Positions 10,582 through 23,700 of a stretch of 64,000 nt of DNA are shown here, in pieces (position 1 is the stretch's first letter; each line of letters starts with the position of its first letter). Position numbers and translations under genes: made by a program. The stretch comes from Membranipora membranacea (taxonomy: Eukaryota > Bryozoa > Gymnolaemata > Cheilostomatida > Membraniporidae). The notes under the pieces were generated by a model. It was not told where the DNA came from and did not search any database. It saw only the letters and a list, made by a program, of their open reading frames with translations. The stretch covers positions 11,966,001 through 12,030,000 of the forward strand of contig OU612072.1 of NCBI GenBank assembly GCA_914767715.1, given 5' to 3'.

Positions 10582-13500
10582 ATGGGTAAGTTTCTCAGAT
10601 GATTGAATAGACAGTCACATTAAAATGGAGGTAACTTTTGTCACAGCTTTGGTCCTAGTTCAAGTGTGTATACTCTGCCTTCTTTTCTTTCCATATGAGA
10701 AGATCAGCCAGTTAGACTTCTTACTTCTGTGAACAATTTGAAAGATGATCACGTTTGACACTAAAAGCTCATTGAGTCAGGATTGTTCGACTTCTCGCAC
10801 CGAAAGATATAAATATTATTTTGTTTCCATTTTTTAGAGGAGTCGATGAGTATTCTCCGACTACAAGAATTGTCCAATCTGACCTCAGCTTTCAACCTAC
10901 CAACAATCATAGCAGCAGCAAATGATCTGCCGACCTCAACGTTAGTTACTATAGCTCTGATTCTGCTAACCCTCTACTGCTGGCCTGTGTGGACAAGGCA
11001 CCGCTACCCGCCAGGTCCATGGCCTCTACCTTTCGTTGGTCACATACCATGGCTTTTCTTCTCAAAGAATAATGCGAGATGGGTGGCTGGTTAGTATGAG
11101 TCTATGACTGTGAACCTCGAAAATTTGTAACATCCTCAGCGTTTTGGGTACAGGGCGGTGGCTCTCAACTGTAGTATAGGGGGAGAGAATATTTCCACCA
11201 AAAATTGCTCATCAAAACAGCCTAGCTAAGGAATTTTAGTTGATTTGGTTCCAGGGTAGCGCAGAGTTGTGATATCAGATTCTGAAATGGCTACTTTTTA
11301 AATACCTGCATTTATCACAAAAATTGTCAGCCAGTAATTGCAACTTCTTGATATCAGTCTAGTTTGAGACCGCTGAGTAACACTTGCGACACACTGAGAA
11401 TCAGCACACTAACGGTACTATGTCAATTAACTGCTTTGGAGTTTGCATGGTTTTCCTTTCCTGTTGAGAAGTGTATGAATGACAAACCAACTCCAAGGAA
11501 GTGCTATAATCAGTTAAACATTATTTTACAGCACAGCGCAAGAGGTATGGTGATGTTATTACCTGCGATCTTGGTATGAGAAAGTTTGTCTCACTGAACA
11601 GTGCTGAGGCAATCTATGAAGGATTTTTGAAGCATGCTGACTCTTTGAGCACTCGACCACCAAATATTGTTATGCAACTAACAAACGGTAAGAGCAGTTT
11701 TCCATTCCATGCCCTGCTATCGGTAACGTTACTTAACTATACTTTGGCCATAACAAAATATCGCGAGACTACTTGCCTTTTATGCAGATGATCTGTAGGA
11801 AACACCGCTTACTTATTTGAGTGCTACAGACACTCAAATTTTTATTGGAAATTTGATTAAGAATAGTTTGCAGAGAGAGCCATCATGATTTACAAAACTT
11901 ATCATTCAAAACCCATCTGTGCCATACTATATTCACCAAGGACACTCCATGCCAATATACAAGGGGAGATGCGTAATGCAGCATAAATATTATCATATCA
12001 AAATTGATAAATAATTCACACGGCAAAACTTTCAAAATTCCCTTGACAAAAAAAAATCAGGTAAATTTCATTTCATTTCTAGTTGGGTTTGCAACAGAAA
12101 GTCTAAATCTGATGGAATTTCCACTACTTTGGAACACCCTTGAAAACTTTTCATTGCTTTCCTAATGTGTACCATTGATGTCAAACATTGCAGTTTATCC
12201 TCCATTTTTTATGTCTTATCTGAACAGGTGATAATTTTGCCTAGTAGACTTTTATTCTTTACACTGTTAACATTCGTTTTTATCATACAATGATACTGAA
12301 TGTAAAATAAACTGAAACTGAAACTGAAACTGAAATATTATCTTTCACTTATAATGATAGGGATCACAACAATGGTCACATTCTTGAAAGTGTCATTATA
12401 CTAGTTAACCGAAATAGGATTTATGAACAGTTTTAATTATGTGTTTGCTGATAATGGAATTGACCAATTCGTAGAACCCTGTCAGACTAGACATGCTTTT
12501 GGTGTAATAACTAGTAAGACTGGGCTTACAAGAAAATGCCAACACCTGCATTATGATCAGTCATAATAATGTGTCAACAGGACCCATAGCGAACGTAGAT
12601 TTTATCATAATTAAAACAAAAACTACTTCTCCATTAAAGGATACTTGTCTTAGTGAATGCAGTATAATTAAAATATGAAAACTAAATTTATTGGACTAGG
12701 TAATGATTATAACAAGTTTGTTTACTTTGTGGTAGCGGAGGGATATTGCAAATGTTTGGTATCGAGGCGCTGCGCCTCGATACCAAAAATTTGCAATATC
12801 CCTCCGCCACCACAAAGTAAACAAACTTGTTCTAGGTAATGATGTGATCATGTGACTTGACTGTGACTTTGAGAATAAGTTTGTGAAAATGATTTGCCCC
12901 TTTGGTGAAAATTCTGTTATTAAAACCTCTATTAGTGTTCTTTCAGATATACAGAATTCAAAGAGCACAAATTTTCCTGACTTGCAGGAGTTGTTTAATA
13001 ATTCATGTTCATATCTCATACTTCTTACATGACTGAGCTGTGAAAAATTGAACGGCTATGAATTTTGGTTCCAGGTAAAGGTTTGATCAATGAAGACGAA
13101 GGAAAATGGCAGCAACTACGCAGATTTTCTCACAGCATCTTCAAGGAGCATGGAATAGGTATTTAAAAGCGACTGTACATCAGTATGCGTAGTGATGATT
13201 GATAATGAGCAAAGGCTTAACTTGTTTGTAAAGCAGTCCATAGGCCTGCTAGAAAAAACCTGAGCTAGTAAAAAGAAAATAGAGCGTGAAAATCTAGCTT
13301 TGCTTATTGTCTCTTCATTGTGTATACATGCAGCGAGATATTCATCAGGTTAGCTATCAGATTATGAGAATCCATAAAGAAAGCCTTATAATGATTCCCA
13401 TCATAAACATCATGTAAACATCACGTGATTACTGTTAGTTGCCCAATGAGACCATCTTCTCGCTCTTCTCACTTTGAGGAGATTAAACTTGTTGAATCAG

Positions 13501-16500
13501 CTACGTGTAACTAGTAACTAGTAATTATATGCAGCCTGCAATATAAAGGGGCGGAGCTGAGACTACTAATTAAACAACACGCCCTCGTTGCGACTGAAAA
13601 ACCGGTGTGCATGCATTAAGCATGATGCAAGAAATGATATCCAATACTGTATTATTTGCTTGTAAAGTGTGCTTGATTAAAATTTGAGGATTTTGATGGG
13701 TTTATGTACGGAGTCATTTTTATTTTTAATTCGTACCTCACAATTGTTTCACAGAAAATTTGACAAAGACATGTCTAGTAATAGAAAGTTGAATGATGCT
13801 GTGATAGTATGAAAGAACACTTTGGTTGATAATGTGGGCTTGGACTCCTTGCATCACTCCAATGAGTTTCAAGCTTTAAGTTTGGACATACAATGGAAGA
13901 CTCATTTTTGATAACGGAATTCAAAAAGAAACCTTTAATAAAGCACATATATTTACAGGGAGCAAGCGTATTGAGCCAGTTATCACCGAGGAACTCCAAC
14001 ATTTCCTCTCGGCGATGCGAAAGACAGATGGTGAACCTTTTGACCCAATAGATCTTCTCACACAGGGAGTGAATAATATCACGACACATGTTCTGTTTGG
14101 GGAGAGATTTGAATACTCAGATGAAAAGCTTGCTAATCTGGAATTCAAAGGCTATTTGATGGCCTCCTTGACATTGAGATATATGCCTTTCTTATATGTA
14201 AGTAAAATACGGCACAACCTGTTATAAACCATGTTTTTACAATGGTAAATCTTGAACTCTTTCAGGGTGAAAGTTCTGGTGAGCATCAGAAAGTATCCCT
14301 CCTGTGCACACGTATGAGGAAGTCGTTTGATATGGGGCTGCCTGCACTTAAGGTGCTTTAAGGTTACTCAGGTTGCTTGCATTGGCATTTCATTATCAAC
14401 AACAGACCCATCCAGGGAATGGGATATGGTTGATAATGAAATGCTAATACCACCATATCACATAATCACTGCATTTCCATGTTAGTTTTGAGGTCGAGCT
14501 GAGGCTTATTAAGAGGCTCTGTGAGCTATGGGAATGTCTCCGAGCTCGTGCTGTGGTCAAAGGTTCAGCGGCTCACGCTACAGCGAGCTGGCGTGGCCGA
14601 GCGGTTAGAACCAAAGAATCAAATCCCGGTGGCAGCAGATTATATTGATGTTTATTTTCTCTGCTCGATCATGGAAATTGCTGCATATTTCGACATCAAG
14701 CAAAGAGGTGACAACTCAGCTTGATCTAGGCCGACCTCGAAATTCACGTGGAAACATGGTGATTATCACTGTTTAAGACTAGCATATCAACAATACTAAT
14801 GAGTGAGGCCATTTATTGAACATCCATCTGCTCGTAACACATATGTGTTTGCGCACTACCTTTGTTGAAAAGTCCAGCATTTGCAGTGAATGGAAAATAT
14901 ATGTGGGCTGGCAGTCTTCTTAGCTTGTAAAGTATGTATATATACCTATAATCAAATATACTATAATACTATAAATACTAAATATACTATAATCAAAACC
15001 ATAACCCAACTCTTTACCATATTTAGGGGAGAGGGGACAATTTCTAACTTTTCTTATAGTTTTTACCTGAGAGAGTTAGGTATAAATGTTGCATAATTGC
15101 AGCAGCACACTAGCTGCCTGTTATCATAAAAGGCTTTGGTCAGTGAGAATTCTTTAACAGAGGCAGGTTTTCCTTGCCCTCGATCACCTGCTCTTCAAAC
15201 CTCTTAGCATTTAGCATTGGCTGATTTGTTCCTATGAAATACTGATATTATGACCTGGAACGATAAACCGATTTTTTAGAATCCTGCTAGAGACTAAAAA
15301 GATCGCAGGTAAAGTCGCATGTAAATTTGTCCTTTCAAATTGTATAAATTCACCGCTACCCAAGTTTAGTTTGTCTGAGCTTACATGACCAATTGTGTTT
15401 ATTTGTTGTATCGCAGTACCTACCAGGAGATCCAATTGGGTTTCACAGTGGGTTGAGGACTGCTAAGAAAGGCCTCCAATTCGTCAGAGATCAGATAGAG
15501 AAGCATAAAGAAGATATTAACTACGATAACCCACCTCGAGACTTCGTGGATGCTTTCCTCGTAAAGATGAAAGATGAAGAAGGCAAACCCGATTCACCTT
15601 TCACAGGTTAGCTCATATTTGACCTTCCTCTCATCTTCAAGGTTTTATTGTACAGAAATGTAGAGCTACTTGTAAAATATTAACGGAACCTATCTAGTGC
15701 AAATAAATGAATGCTTGATCTTGGCCTGTTCGGAAGAACATCATTTTAATGATGAATTGTTGCCAATAAATGCATATAAAATATATATCTTTATAATTAT
15801 AGTAGTCTAGTGTGGGACAATTTGCTATTAAAAACAATAATTGACCTTGTATTTTTGCATCCATTCAAAGGTTTCCAACGACACATACATTTTTAAAAGG
15901 TAGTAGTATTTTTGATCCTTTTATTTCAGTTTCTAACTTCTTGACCACTGTGATGCAGCTTTACTATGCTGGAACTGACACAACTGCCACCCAATTATAT
16001 TGGTTTTATCTGTACGCTGGACTATACCCAGAAGTACAAGAAAGAATATATCAGGAAATCAAGCAAACCTTGGGTAAGTTTTACATGACTTGAATAGCCT
16101 ACGTCGAGAATGTTATTTTTATTTTCATTGATGTTTTAGCTCTTATTTGTGCATCAGAACAAGAATTAACGATCAACCTGTCAACCCTGTTGAATTGATG
16201 CAAGATTTAAAATGTAAAAGTTTTCCTACTTTATTTGGGGAAAACTATGTATTTCATTGGGAATTCTCCCCTCCTGCCCAACTAGGATGATTGTGAGTGG
16301 TATGGATTTGATTGTACTGTACTGTACGATCCCTGTAAACTGTCGCTTCAATACTGTAAAGCTGCAATATTTCTCAATAAATATATGTGCGTGGTCAGGA
16401 GAATTCATCTATCACCATTTTGTTGAGGAATTAAAGTTTTCAAATGATATAAAGGAACAACAGAAACAGCAATCTATTGGGCTTGAAGCGTACCTTACCA

Positions 16501-19177
16501 CTCATCCCCATTGTACTGATGGAAGAGAAGAAGATTTCTAATGCTATCAATAATCCTAAACCAGAAGAGCTTGGCCCTTTTTCAGTTAACGTATCTTGCA
16601 TAATTTACAGCAACACTAATTGCCTGACAGAAAATCCTTTGGTGTTCAGGTCGTCCTTAAACCATAGAATTCTGTATAGCTCAAAACTAGTATAATGAGG
16701 CTGCAATCTCAGCATCGTCACCTAATAAGCAAGTAATTTGCACAAACTGATCGTCAAAATTAGGGTATGAAATTAATATCTACCGCAACAGGGGACGTAG
16801 TTACGGTCTTACTAGTGCAAATTGTACACGTCATAAGCTGGTGCGTTGATTTCATGCCCTGATTTTGAAGATCAGTTTGTGCAATTTATTTGCCCATTAG
16901 GTGACAATTATGAGATTTAAGTTTCAATTAATTATCTTGGAGCTATGCAGAATTCAATGAGCACAATTTTGCATGGGTGGCAGCAGTAGTTCAAACTAGT
17001 TGCTTGCCTCTTCTTGACAGACCAAACTAACAGGGCACCTAGTTAAGCGTTGCTTATGTAAAGGCCGAAAAAAATTCTTTACATTCTTTGTTGGTGATGT
17101 TTCCTTATTTCTCAATCTTTACATAAGGTGAAAGAGCCGTTACATACGCAGACAGAAACTCAATGCCTTACACAACTGCTGCATGTACGGAGATACAGAG
17201 ACTGAAAGCTGTGTTGATTGGATCAATACCCCATTACGCTTCAAGGGACACAGAAATACAAGGTGTGACTATTCCAAAAGGTGAGCGTTAAGCTTGTGGA
17301 CTGTTAGTCTCAATGCTCAGACTGTTAGTGGTAAGTGGTTGATAATGTACTTACCCTAACTCATATTGGAGCCGTCTGAGCACTTACACTAGGGAGTTTC
17401 TCGATTTTCAATAATCAGTAATTCTTAGATAATAAAGTTTATCAAAAGTTAACTAAAAGTATATCAAACTTTTCTAGAGTTGTTTTTTAGACTATAATCA
17501 TTCTGAAGCAAAATGATCAAGTATCCCATCGCATCTCCAATATTTAGAGTCATCTGACCTTTCCAATAAGCCCCGACAAATCCAGCATGATTTATAAAAT
17601 TGCTGAATTGGCAACAAAGAAGTCATGTGATCACTTTGTATTGAATTGTGGGAAATTTAAATTTCAATCCTTTGATTGCTAGCCTTGAGAACTGAGAGCA
17701 GTTCTTGTTAAACTTCAAATTGGTATGTACATTGAATTTAGTGTATAAACCCTCACAACAAACAAAACGGTACTAGAGAAGATTAAATAATTACAGCTAT
17801 ATACTTTTGAGAAAATCTAGTAGTGTTTTGTACATGTATTTAACATATGGAAATTCATTAATTAAATTTCAATTACTTCTTTTACGGCTATTTAACTGCA
17901 TGGTTGTTCAACATTTTACGTATCATTATACAGGTACAACAGTTAGCGCAAACCTGTGGGCCATCCTTCATGATGAGAATGTGTACCCAGAACCTGATAA
18001 GTTCAAGCCAGAAAGATTCTTCAGCAAAGATGGAAAATTCATCAGGCCCGATCCCAAACACGCCGTCAATTTTAGCATAGGTATGTGTTGAACATTTGAG
18101 CATTGTTTCGTTTGTTTTGTTGCATATAGGTTGGCAAGTGTTAAGCTGTAGCTCCACGTAACGATTTTTACATCGATTTGGGGTCACGAGTGGTTAATCG
18201 GTGGATCTGCACGAGTGATTACTCGTGTTAAGTGGACATCGAACTTGTTGGTCTTTTGCCCGAGTGATCTAGACGATCCTCTATGCTGATTGGTTGTTGA
18301 TTGCTTGCTTAAATAATTACGCGGTTAAACACGTCATCTATCAAATCGTGACAGGCTATCAAAAATGGAGGAGTTGATTGATAATATCTGTAGTTAAATC
18401 ACATCCTCCGATTTATGATAAAAAAGACCATAACTACAAAGATAGGAGTGGTGCTGTAGTGAAAATATGGAAGGTAATAGCTGTATCACTTGGAAATGGA
18501 AGCTGTCCTGACATGACATCCATAGTATAGCATAGGAAAATCAATTTTACAGAAGAATGAAATTTTATTTGGTGAAGATTCTAAGTGACGAAGACCCGGA
18601 TTTAATATGACATTTATATCCGGTCATTTGTTAACACGCCAATTAAATATCATTGGTCAATCGATTGAACTGAGGGAGTTAATTGGTCAATCTAGGCACC
18701 TGAATTATTACCCCACTATGACTCACTAAACCATCGAGTACTAACTCATAGGCCTGTGTAGCAGTGTGAGATCGGCCTAGCATGTCTAGACATGCCATCG
18801 GCCTGTGATTACATCGTTACGTGGAGCTACAGCTTTAGATAGTGTAGATTTGTGTGCATCGCCAATACACAGTGTGGTTCTTTTCATAATCAGTCAAATC
18901 AATACCTAAATGCATACTGGACACAAGGTTTTTATAAAAATATAATATATATATATTTATATCAATTTATGAAATATATAATATTATTTTTCCAGGTCGA
19001 AGAGCATGCATAGGAGAGCATTTAGCTCGAGCTGAGTTATTTATGTTCTTTGTAACTACCCTGCAAAAGTTTGAAATCAAACTCCCTGAAGGACAGAATG
19101 TCAGTGAGAGGGAGTATCAGAACTTCTCACTGAGTCCCGAAAAGTGTTTCAAAATAACGTGCACTCCTCGAGTGTAG
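10582..19177 (+). CDS. Cytochrome P450 copy 2, CYP2-like (clan 2) microsomal monooxygenase, 516 aa
   Basis: Ten coding exons are proposed: 10582-10585, 10838-11089, 11532-11687, 13075-13158, 13959-14197, 15417-15606, 15930-16073, 17128-17280, 17934-18080 and 18996-19177. They total 1551 nt with no internal stop. All junctions are GT-AG and phase 1, except intron 5, which is phase 0. The mini-exon start (ATGG before GTAAGT) is inferred because exon 2 follows a polypyrimidine-AG and copies 3 and 4 share the layout. Met5 (10846) is the fallback start. Visible features are a membrane anchor at about residues 37-53, the PPGP hinge (59-62), C-helix W149xxxR153, I-helix AGTDTT (322-327), K-helix E378xxR381, KPERF (432-436) and the haem loop FSIGRRACIG with Cys461. 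The family inserts one oxygen atom from O2 into lipophilic substrates, using P450 reductase at the ER membrane. The substrate is unknown. Introns carry several MITEs. Confidence 0.9.
12711..12831. mobile_element. 121-bp near-perfect palindrome flanked by 12-bp target-site duplication
   Basis: The arms of about 60 bp run from AACAAGTTTGTTTACTTTG to its complement ending AACTTGTT. They are symmetric around GAGGCGCTGCGCCTC near 12771, with a few mismatches. The direct repeat CTAGGTAATGAT lies on each side (12696-12707 and 12832-12843). The matching intron sites in P450 copies 1 (GGACTAGGTGATCATT, near 1690) and 3 (near 23173) have a single copy and no palindrome. This looks like a recent insertion of a fold-back element. 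It encodes nothing, but its transcript would form a long hairpin. Confidence 0.85.
14384..14446. repeat. Small hairpin, paralogous to the one at 3200
   Basis: GGCATTTCATTATCAAC pairs with GTTGATAATGAAATGC, and CCCATCC pairs with GGAATGGG inside. The pairing here is better than in copy 1. Confidence 0.7.
14466..14762 (+). mobile_element. TIR element with internal tRNA-like segment, copy E2
   Basis: The left end TCACTGCATTTCCATG is followed by TTTTGAGGTCGAGCT. The right end has GGCCGACCTCGAAATTC and finishes ACATGGTGA. The tRNA-like interior at about 14587-14637 has the A-box TGGCCGAGCGGTTAG and a B-box-like ATCAAATCCCGG, with a shortened anticodon region. It is in intron 5 of P450 copy 2, whereas E1 is in intron 4 of copy 1, so the two inserted independently. 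Confidence 0.75.
17313..17383. repeat. Degenerate fold-back element related to the one at 3937
   Basis: GCTCAGACTGTTAGTG and TAACTC...GCCGTCTGAGC are inverted partners around GGTAAGT/ACTTACC. It lies in intron 8 of P450 copy 2. Confidence 0.5.
18144..18834. mobile_element. Harbinger-like MITE, 691 bp, 22-bp perfect TIRs, TTA target duplication
   Basis: The element begins AGCTGTAGCTCCACGTAACG and ends with the exact complement, finishing GTGGAGCTACAGCT. It is flanked on both sides by TTA (18141-18143 and 18835-18837). Removing it and one TTA restores GGCAAGTGTTAGATAGTGTAGA, which aligns with the same intron in copy 3 (GGCAAGTATCGGATAGTATAGA, near 27240). A 3-bp TWA duplication is typical of PIF/Harbinger transposons, so a non-autonomous member is likely. 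No transposase is encoded. It lies in intron 9 of P450 copy 2, upstream of the haem-loop exon. Confidence 0.85.
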
Positions 19178-19308
19178 ACGTGCGTGGAAAAGTCAGGATA
19201 CTAACCATCATTGCACCTAGTTGGTACAGCCAGAAAATTAGAAACCTTGGAAAATATACAAGAAATTGCAATCAGAAACATAACTTCCGCCAGGGAAAAA
19301 TTTTCTAG

Positions 19309-19425
19309 GGGCTGTAAGAATCAACCTTGAAAGCAGTCCCAGTGGGACTCAAACCAACAACTCCTGCGGCACCAATCGCTTGGCTTTGAATAGCAAGTGC
19401 GATAACCGATTGCGCTATCTCACCA
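19309..19425 (-). mobile_element. tRNA-derived SINE (family A), minus orientation
   Basis: The reverse complement reads GGTGAGATAGCGCAATCGG, then GGTGCCGCAGGAGTTG, then GAGTCCCACTGGGACTG. It is the left half of a head-to-head SINE pair that mirrors the pair at 6741-7037 after copy 1. Confidence 0.8.
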
Positions 19426-19440
19426 TGAGAGGGAGTTGAT

Positions 19441-19592
19441 GGCGCTTATTAGCAGTTAGCGTGCTTGCAATTCACTGTCAGGCGATTGGTGTTGTAGTAG
19501 TTGTTGTTTCGAGTCCCACCGGAGGAGCTTTCAAGGTCGATTGTTACAGCCCCCAGCACCCTCAGGTGTATACCTCTCCTACAAACTTTCAT
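19441..19592 (+). mobile_element. tRNA-derived SINE (family A), plus orientation
   Basis: GTTAGCGTGCTTGCAATTCA, then TTTCGAGTCCCACCGGAGG (B-box region), then CAGCACCCTCAGGTGTATAC. The first bases (GATGGCGCTTATTAGC) have drifted from the family consensus. Confidence 0.8.
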
Positions 19593-20728
19593 TTTTGATT
19601 GTAGCTTTCTGCGTCCAAGTGATTTATGCTACCATGTATCCTACCTACTATGTAGTATGTACTTTATACCAACTGTAATTGTTTTTATTTGAGTAGTTTT
19701 TCTATATGTTTGCTAATGAGTGTGAGGTCAACAAATTTATTTTCTATTATTCTTTTGGGAAATCTCAATAAGGAAATAGTGCAAAAACTGCTGTTTTTGT
19801 TCAACTGGTTACTCATTTATTTTAATAATATTTTTTATTCATGAGCTATTTAATGAGTGATAATAAAATACTACAATTTATCTGTTATCCTCAATGAATT
19901 AAAAATAATTGAAAGCAATTAATTCGATACTCTGGAGGAGTAAGTTGTAGCTGGAGATTTGTTTAGCTAGTTTTGGGTGATTTGAAATAAGGTAGTACTT
20001 GGCTTTGGTGAGCTAAGATGAGAGTCAAAATAAAGAGCCTGAGTAAATAAGCTATCTGCAAAAAAAATACTCTTCTGTGGTATAAATGTTATATAATGAT
20101 AGGACCATTATGAACACTGCAGGTAGATGTTGTTTTTTTAAATTATAAAACCAGGGAAAATTACATGAAATAAAAGTTTTACTAGGTGCATAATATTGCT
20201 AACAAGAATCCCCCTTGAGTGAGGTAAAGGCAAAATAAAAATAGATATATAAAATCTCTGACTATATGTAACTGCCTGCTGTGAGAGTTTTCATTTTATT
20301 CTGGTTCTATGAGAAAACAGTTTCAGAACAGGCAAATATTGGTTTCCAAGAGAGACACAAACTTCTGGGATAGTATAAAAAATAGCTAGCGGTAGGGACT
20401 TGATAGCTTTGACGATTAGCTTTGGATAAGCTTGCTGATGACGCTGAGGCTTGAAGCGACGGGGCCACATTAAAAGCATAGTATTTTCCAGGGGTGGCTG
20501 TGGAAATCTTCTTTTATAATCTCCTTGACAGAAAGAATAAAAATAATTTAATGACCCTCCTCTTAAAATGGGGCTGCAGCACAAATTACAGGTGACACAT
20601 TAAGTAGACTACCTAGTAGAACAAAACATGTAATTAAAATTGTACAGAGGATCTATTCATGACTTGTACTCTTCACTCTGTAATCATAACTGGTGTGGTG
20701 TGGAGCTGTGGTCAGACATCAAACAAAG

Positions 20729-23700
20729 ATGGGTAAGTTTCTCAGATGATTGTATGGTCAGCCGCATTACATTGGTGGTAACTTTTGTCACAGCCATGGT
20801 CAGTTCAAATACCGCTTCTCGGCCTATTGGCTAAGATCAAAGTGTCACTGCCAATGGCTGATTAGTGCCAGTTCAGTTTTGGCAGCTCGCTGCGCATCCA
20901 TGATTAGGAGGTCTTCTATAGCCTCACCTCTAGGATGCATTCTAGTAATCTAGGATGTATCACATTCTCTGTATGAGGAATTAGGGCACTTTGCGTCCCT
21001 CTTTAGGGGAAGCCCAATCTTCTGTTTCTTACGAAACAGCAAGATGGGTAAGCTCCTTAGATGATTGTATGGTCATCCACATTACCGTGGTGATAACTTT
21101 TGTCACAGCTATGTTCTTAGTTCAAGTGTGTAAACTCTGTGTTCTCTCCTCTCCAAAGGAGAAGCTAAGCCATAAAGGTTTATTATTATCTGTGAACCAT
21201 TTAAATGGTTTGTACGTTTGATACTAAAAGCTTATTGAGTGAGGATTGTTTGGATTCGCGCTCCGAAAGACATAAATGTTATTTCATTACCATTTTCTAG
21301 AGGAGCTAACGAATATTCACAGACTACAAATATCCAATCTGACCTCAGCTTTTAACCTTCCTACAATCATATCAGCAGCGAATGATCTGCCAACCTCTGT
21401 GTTAGTTACTATAGCTCTGGTTCTACTGACTCTCTACTGCTGGCCTGTGTGGACACGACACCGCTACCCGCCAGGTCCCTGGCCTCTACCTTTCGTTGGT
21501 CACATACCATGGCTTTTCTTCTCAAAGAATAATGCAATATGGGTGGATGGTTAGTATGAGACTATAACTGTAACGTTGAAAAGTTTGAACACCCCCCCCC
21601 CCCCCCACCCTAAACATTTGGTGCCGTTGAGCTAAACTGTATCAAGGGACAGAATACCTCCACATAAAAAACCCTATAAAACAGAATTTCGGCCTATCCA
21701 TATTATCTTATGAAACAGCTACTTTTTAAAGTCCTGTATTTATCACGCAAAATGCCAGCAGTTTCTGAAATCAGCCTAGTTTGAGAAATTCTTATGTTAA
21801 AGTAAATATCTTCACAAAAACAGTTAGTTACTTATCTGTGCACAGCTTTGGAACTTGTGTGGCTTTCCTTTCCCTTAAAACTCCATATCCATGTCCAACA
21901 TCCAGCATCCATGATCCAGGAAATGATACAATCAATTTAACATTATTTTACAGGACTGCGCAAAAAGTATGGTGACGTGATAACCTGCAATATTGGTGTG
22001 AGGAAGTTTGTCTCACTGAATAGTGCTGAGGCCATCTATGAAGGATTTGTGAAGAATGCTGACTCTTTGAGCTCCCGTCCGCCGATTCTCCAGTCAGCAC
22101 TAACCAATGGTGAGAATTGTTTGCCAAGATCCAATATTTTTTTCTTTTAATGAATGTTTATTGCTAGTGATAGAATTGATAACAACTAAAAATAAAGTAC
22201 AATTGAATGAGAAAAAGGCAAAAAAGAATAGATAAAAGTGTAGATAATTGCAAAATTTCAAAGGGACAACCGGATGGACTTGATAACCTCTTGATGTCAA
22301 GGTATCCATAATTCTATTTGTCATACTTTAACCATAAAATAATACTGCTATTCTAGTCGCCTTTTACACAGATGTTAAACAGCTGAAACAGCTAATCATT
22401 TTTTAAGTGCTGCAGAATTTTAAATCTTATTTTATTCTAAAAGGTATTGGGAGAACCAAAACTTGTCAATTAAAATTCATATGAATTTTACTATATTCAC
22501 CACGGATATGGCATACCATTACGGGGAGAGAAGTGCGATGACGCCTAATTAGATCAAACTTGATAAATAATGCAAACGGCAACATTCAAAAAAATACAAA
22601 GCCAGGCTAAATTTATAGCATTTCATTTCCAATTCACACCTGCAATTCTAGTTTCTGGTGAAATTTTCATTACTCTGAATGCCGCTAAAAAGACTTCATT
22701 AATATTTCAATGCAGCTATTGATGTTTATTTTGATATTATTTTTCTGTTATAATGACTGGGATCACAACTTTTGATTACATACTTGATAGTTAAAAGGTC
22801 TAGAGAGTCTTTATTACATACATACTAATTAACTGTTTGAGACGCTGAATTATTATTCTTGAACAGTTATAATTATGGGTCTGGTGATCCACGAATCAAA
22901 CAAACCAAGCAACCCTGTCAGACAAGACTTGCTAAAATAGCGCAATAATGTTGGACTTACACAGAACACACAAACACGACCCAAGGGTAGTGCAGAGAGT
23001 ACTAATAATGTCACTCTACTGATGCCGGTGAAGAAAACTTGGTCTTATTGAATTTGGTACAGTTTGAAGATAGCAAATTGAGGCTTCAATCTCAGTAATG
23101 ACATCTTATGGGGAAGTTAATTGCAGACACAGTACTTAGTGTCCAAATAGGGAGCGAAAGGTGAAATTAATGCTCTAGCTAGATAATGATGTCATTATTT
23201 TTGACTAGTAACACTGTTCATTGATTACGTTCTATGAGATTAACAATCAGTTTGAAAAATTCTATGCCAATAAGGTGGAAATTACCCTTGCACACTTGAA
23301 ATGCAGTTACACTTTATATCAAAGGGGAACCTTTTTCTGCATGTGGGTTTTCTGACACAAGTGGACTTCCGGTAATTTTAGTCTCGCTCCGCAAGGACTA
23401 GGCTAGGATAAACGGCGTGTCAGTATCAAATCCGGCACCACGGATCACAAGTCCTCACCCCCAACCATCAGACCATGCCTGACTCATTTATCATCTAACA
23501 AATGTCAGCTATAAATTGCTAATTTTCAGTGATATCTGCTTTTAGGTAAAGGCTTGATAAATGAAGAAGATGGAAAATGGCAGCAACTACGTAGATTTTC
23601 TATCAACATCTTTAGAGAGCACGGAATAGGTATTTCAAATCAGTATTTATTCTATCTACTTTTACTTCTTAGTTAGCATCTCACAGTTATTTTACAGGAG

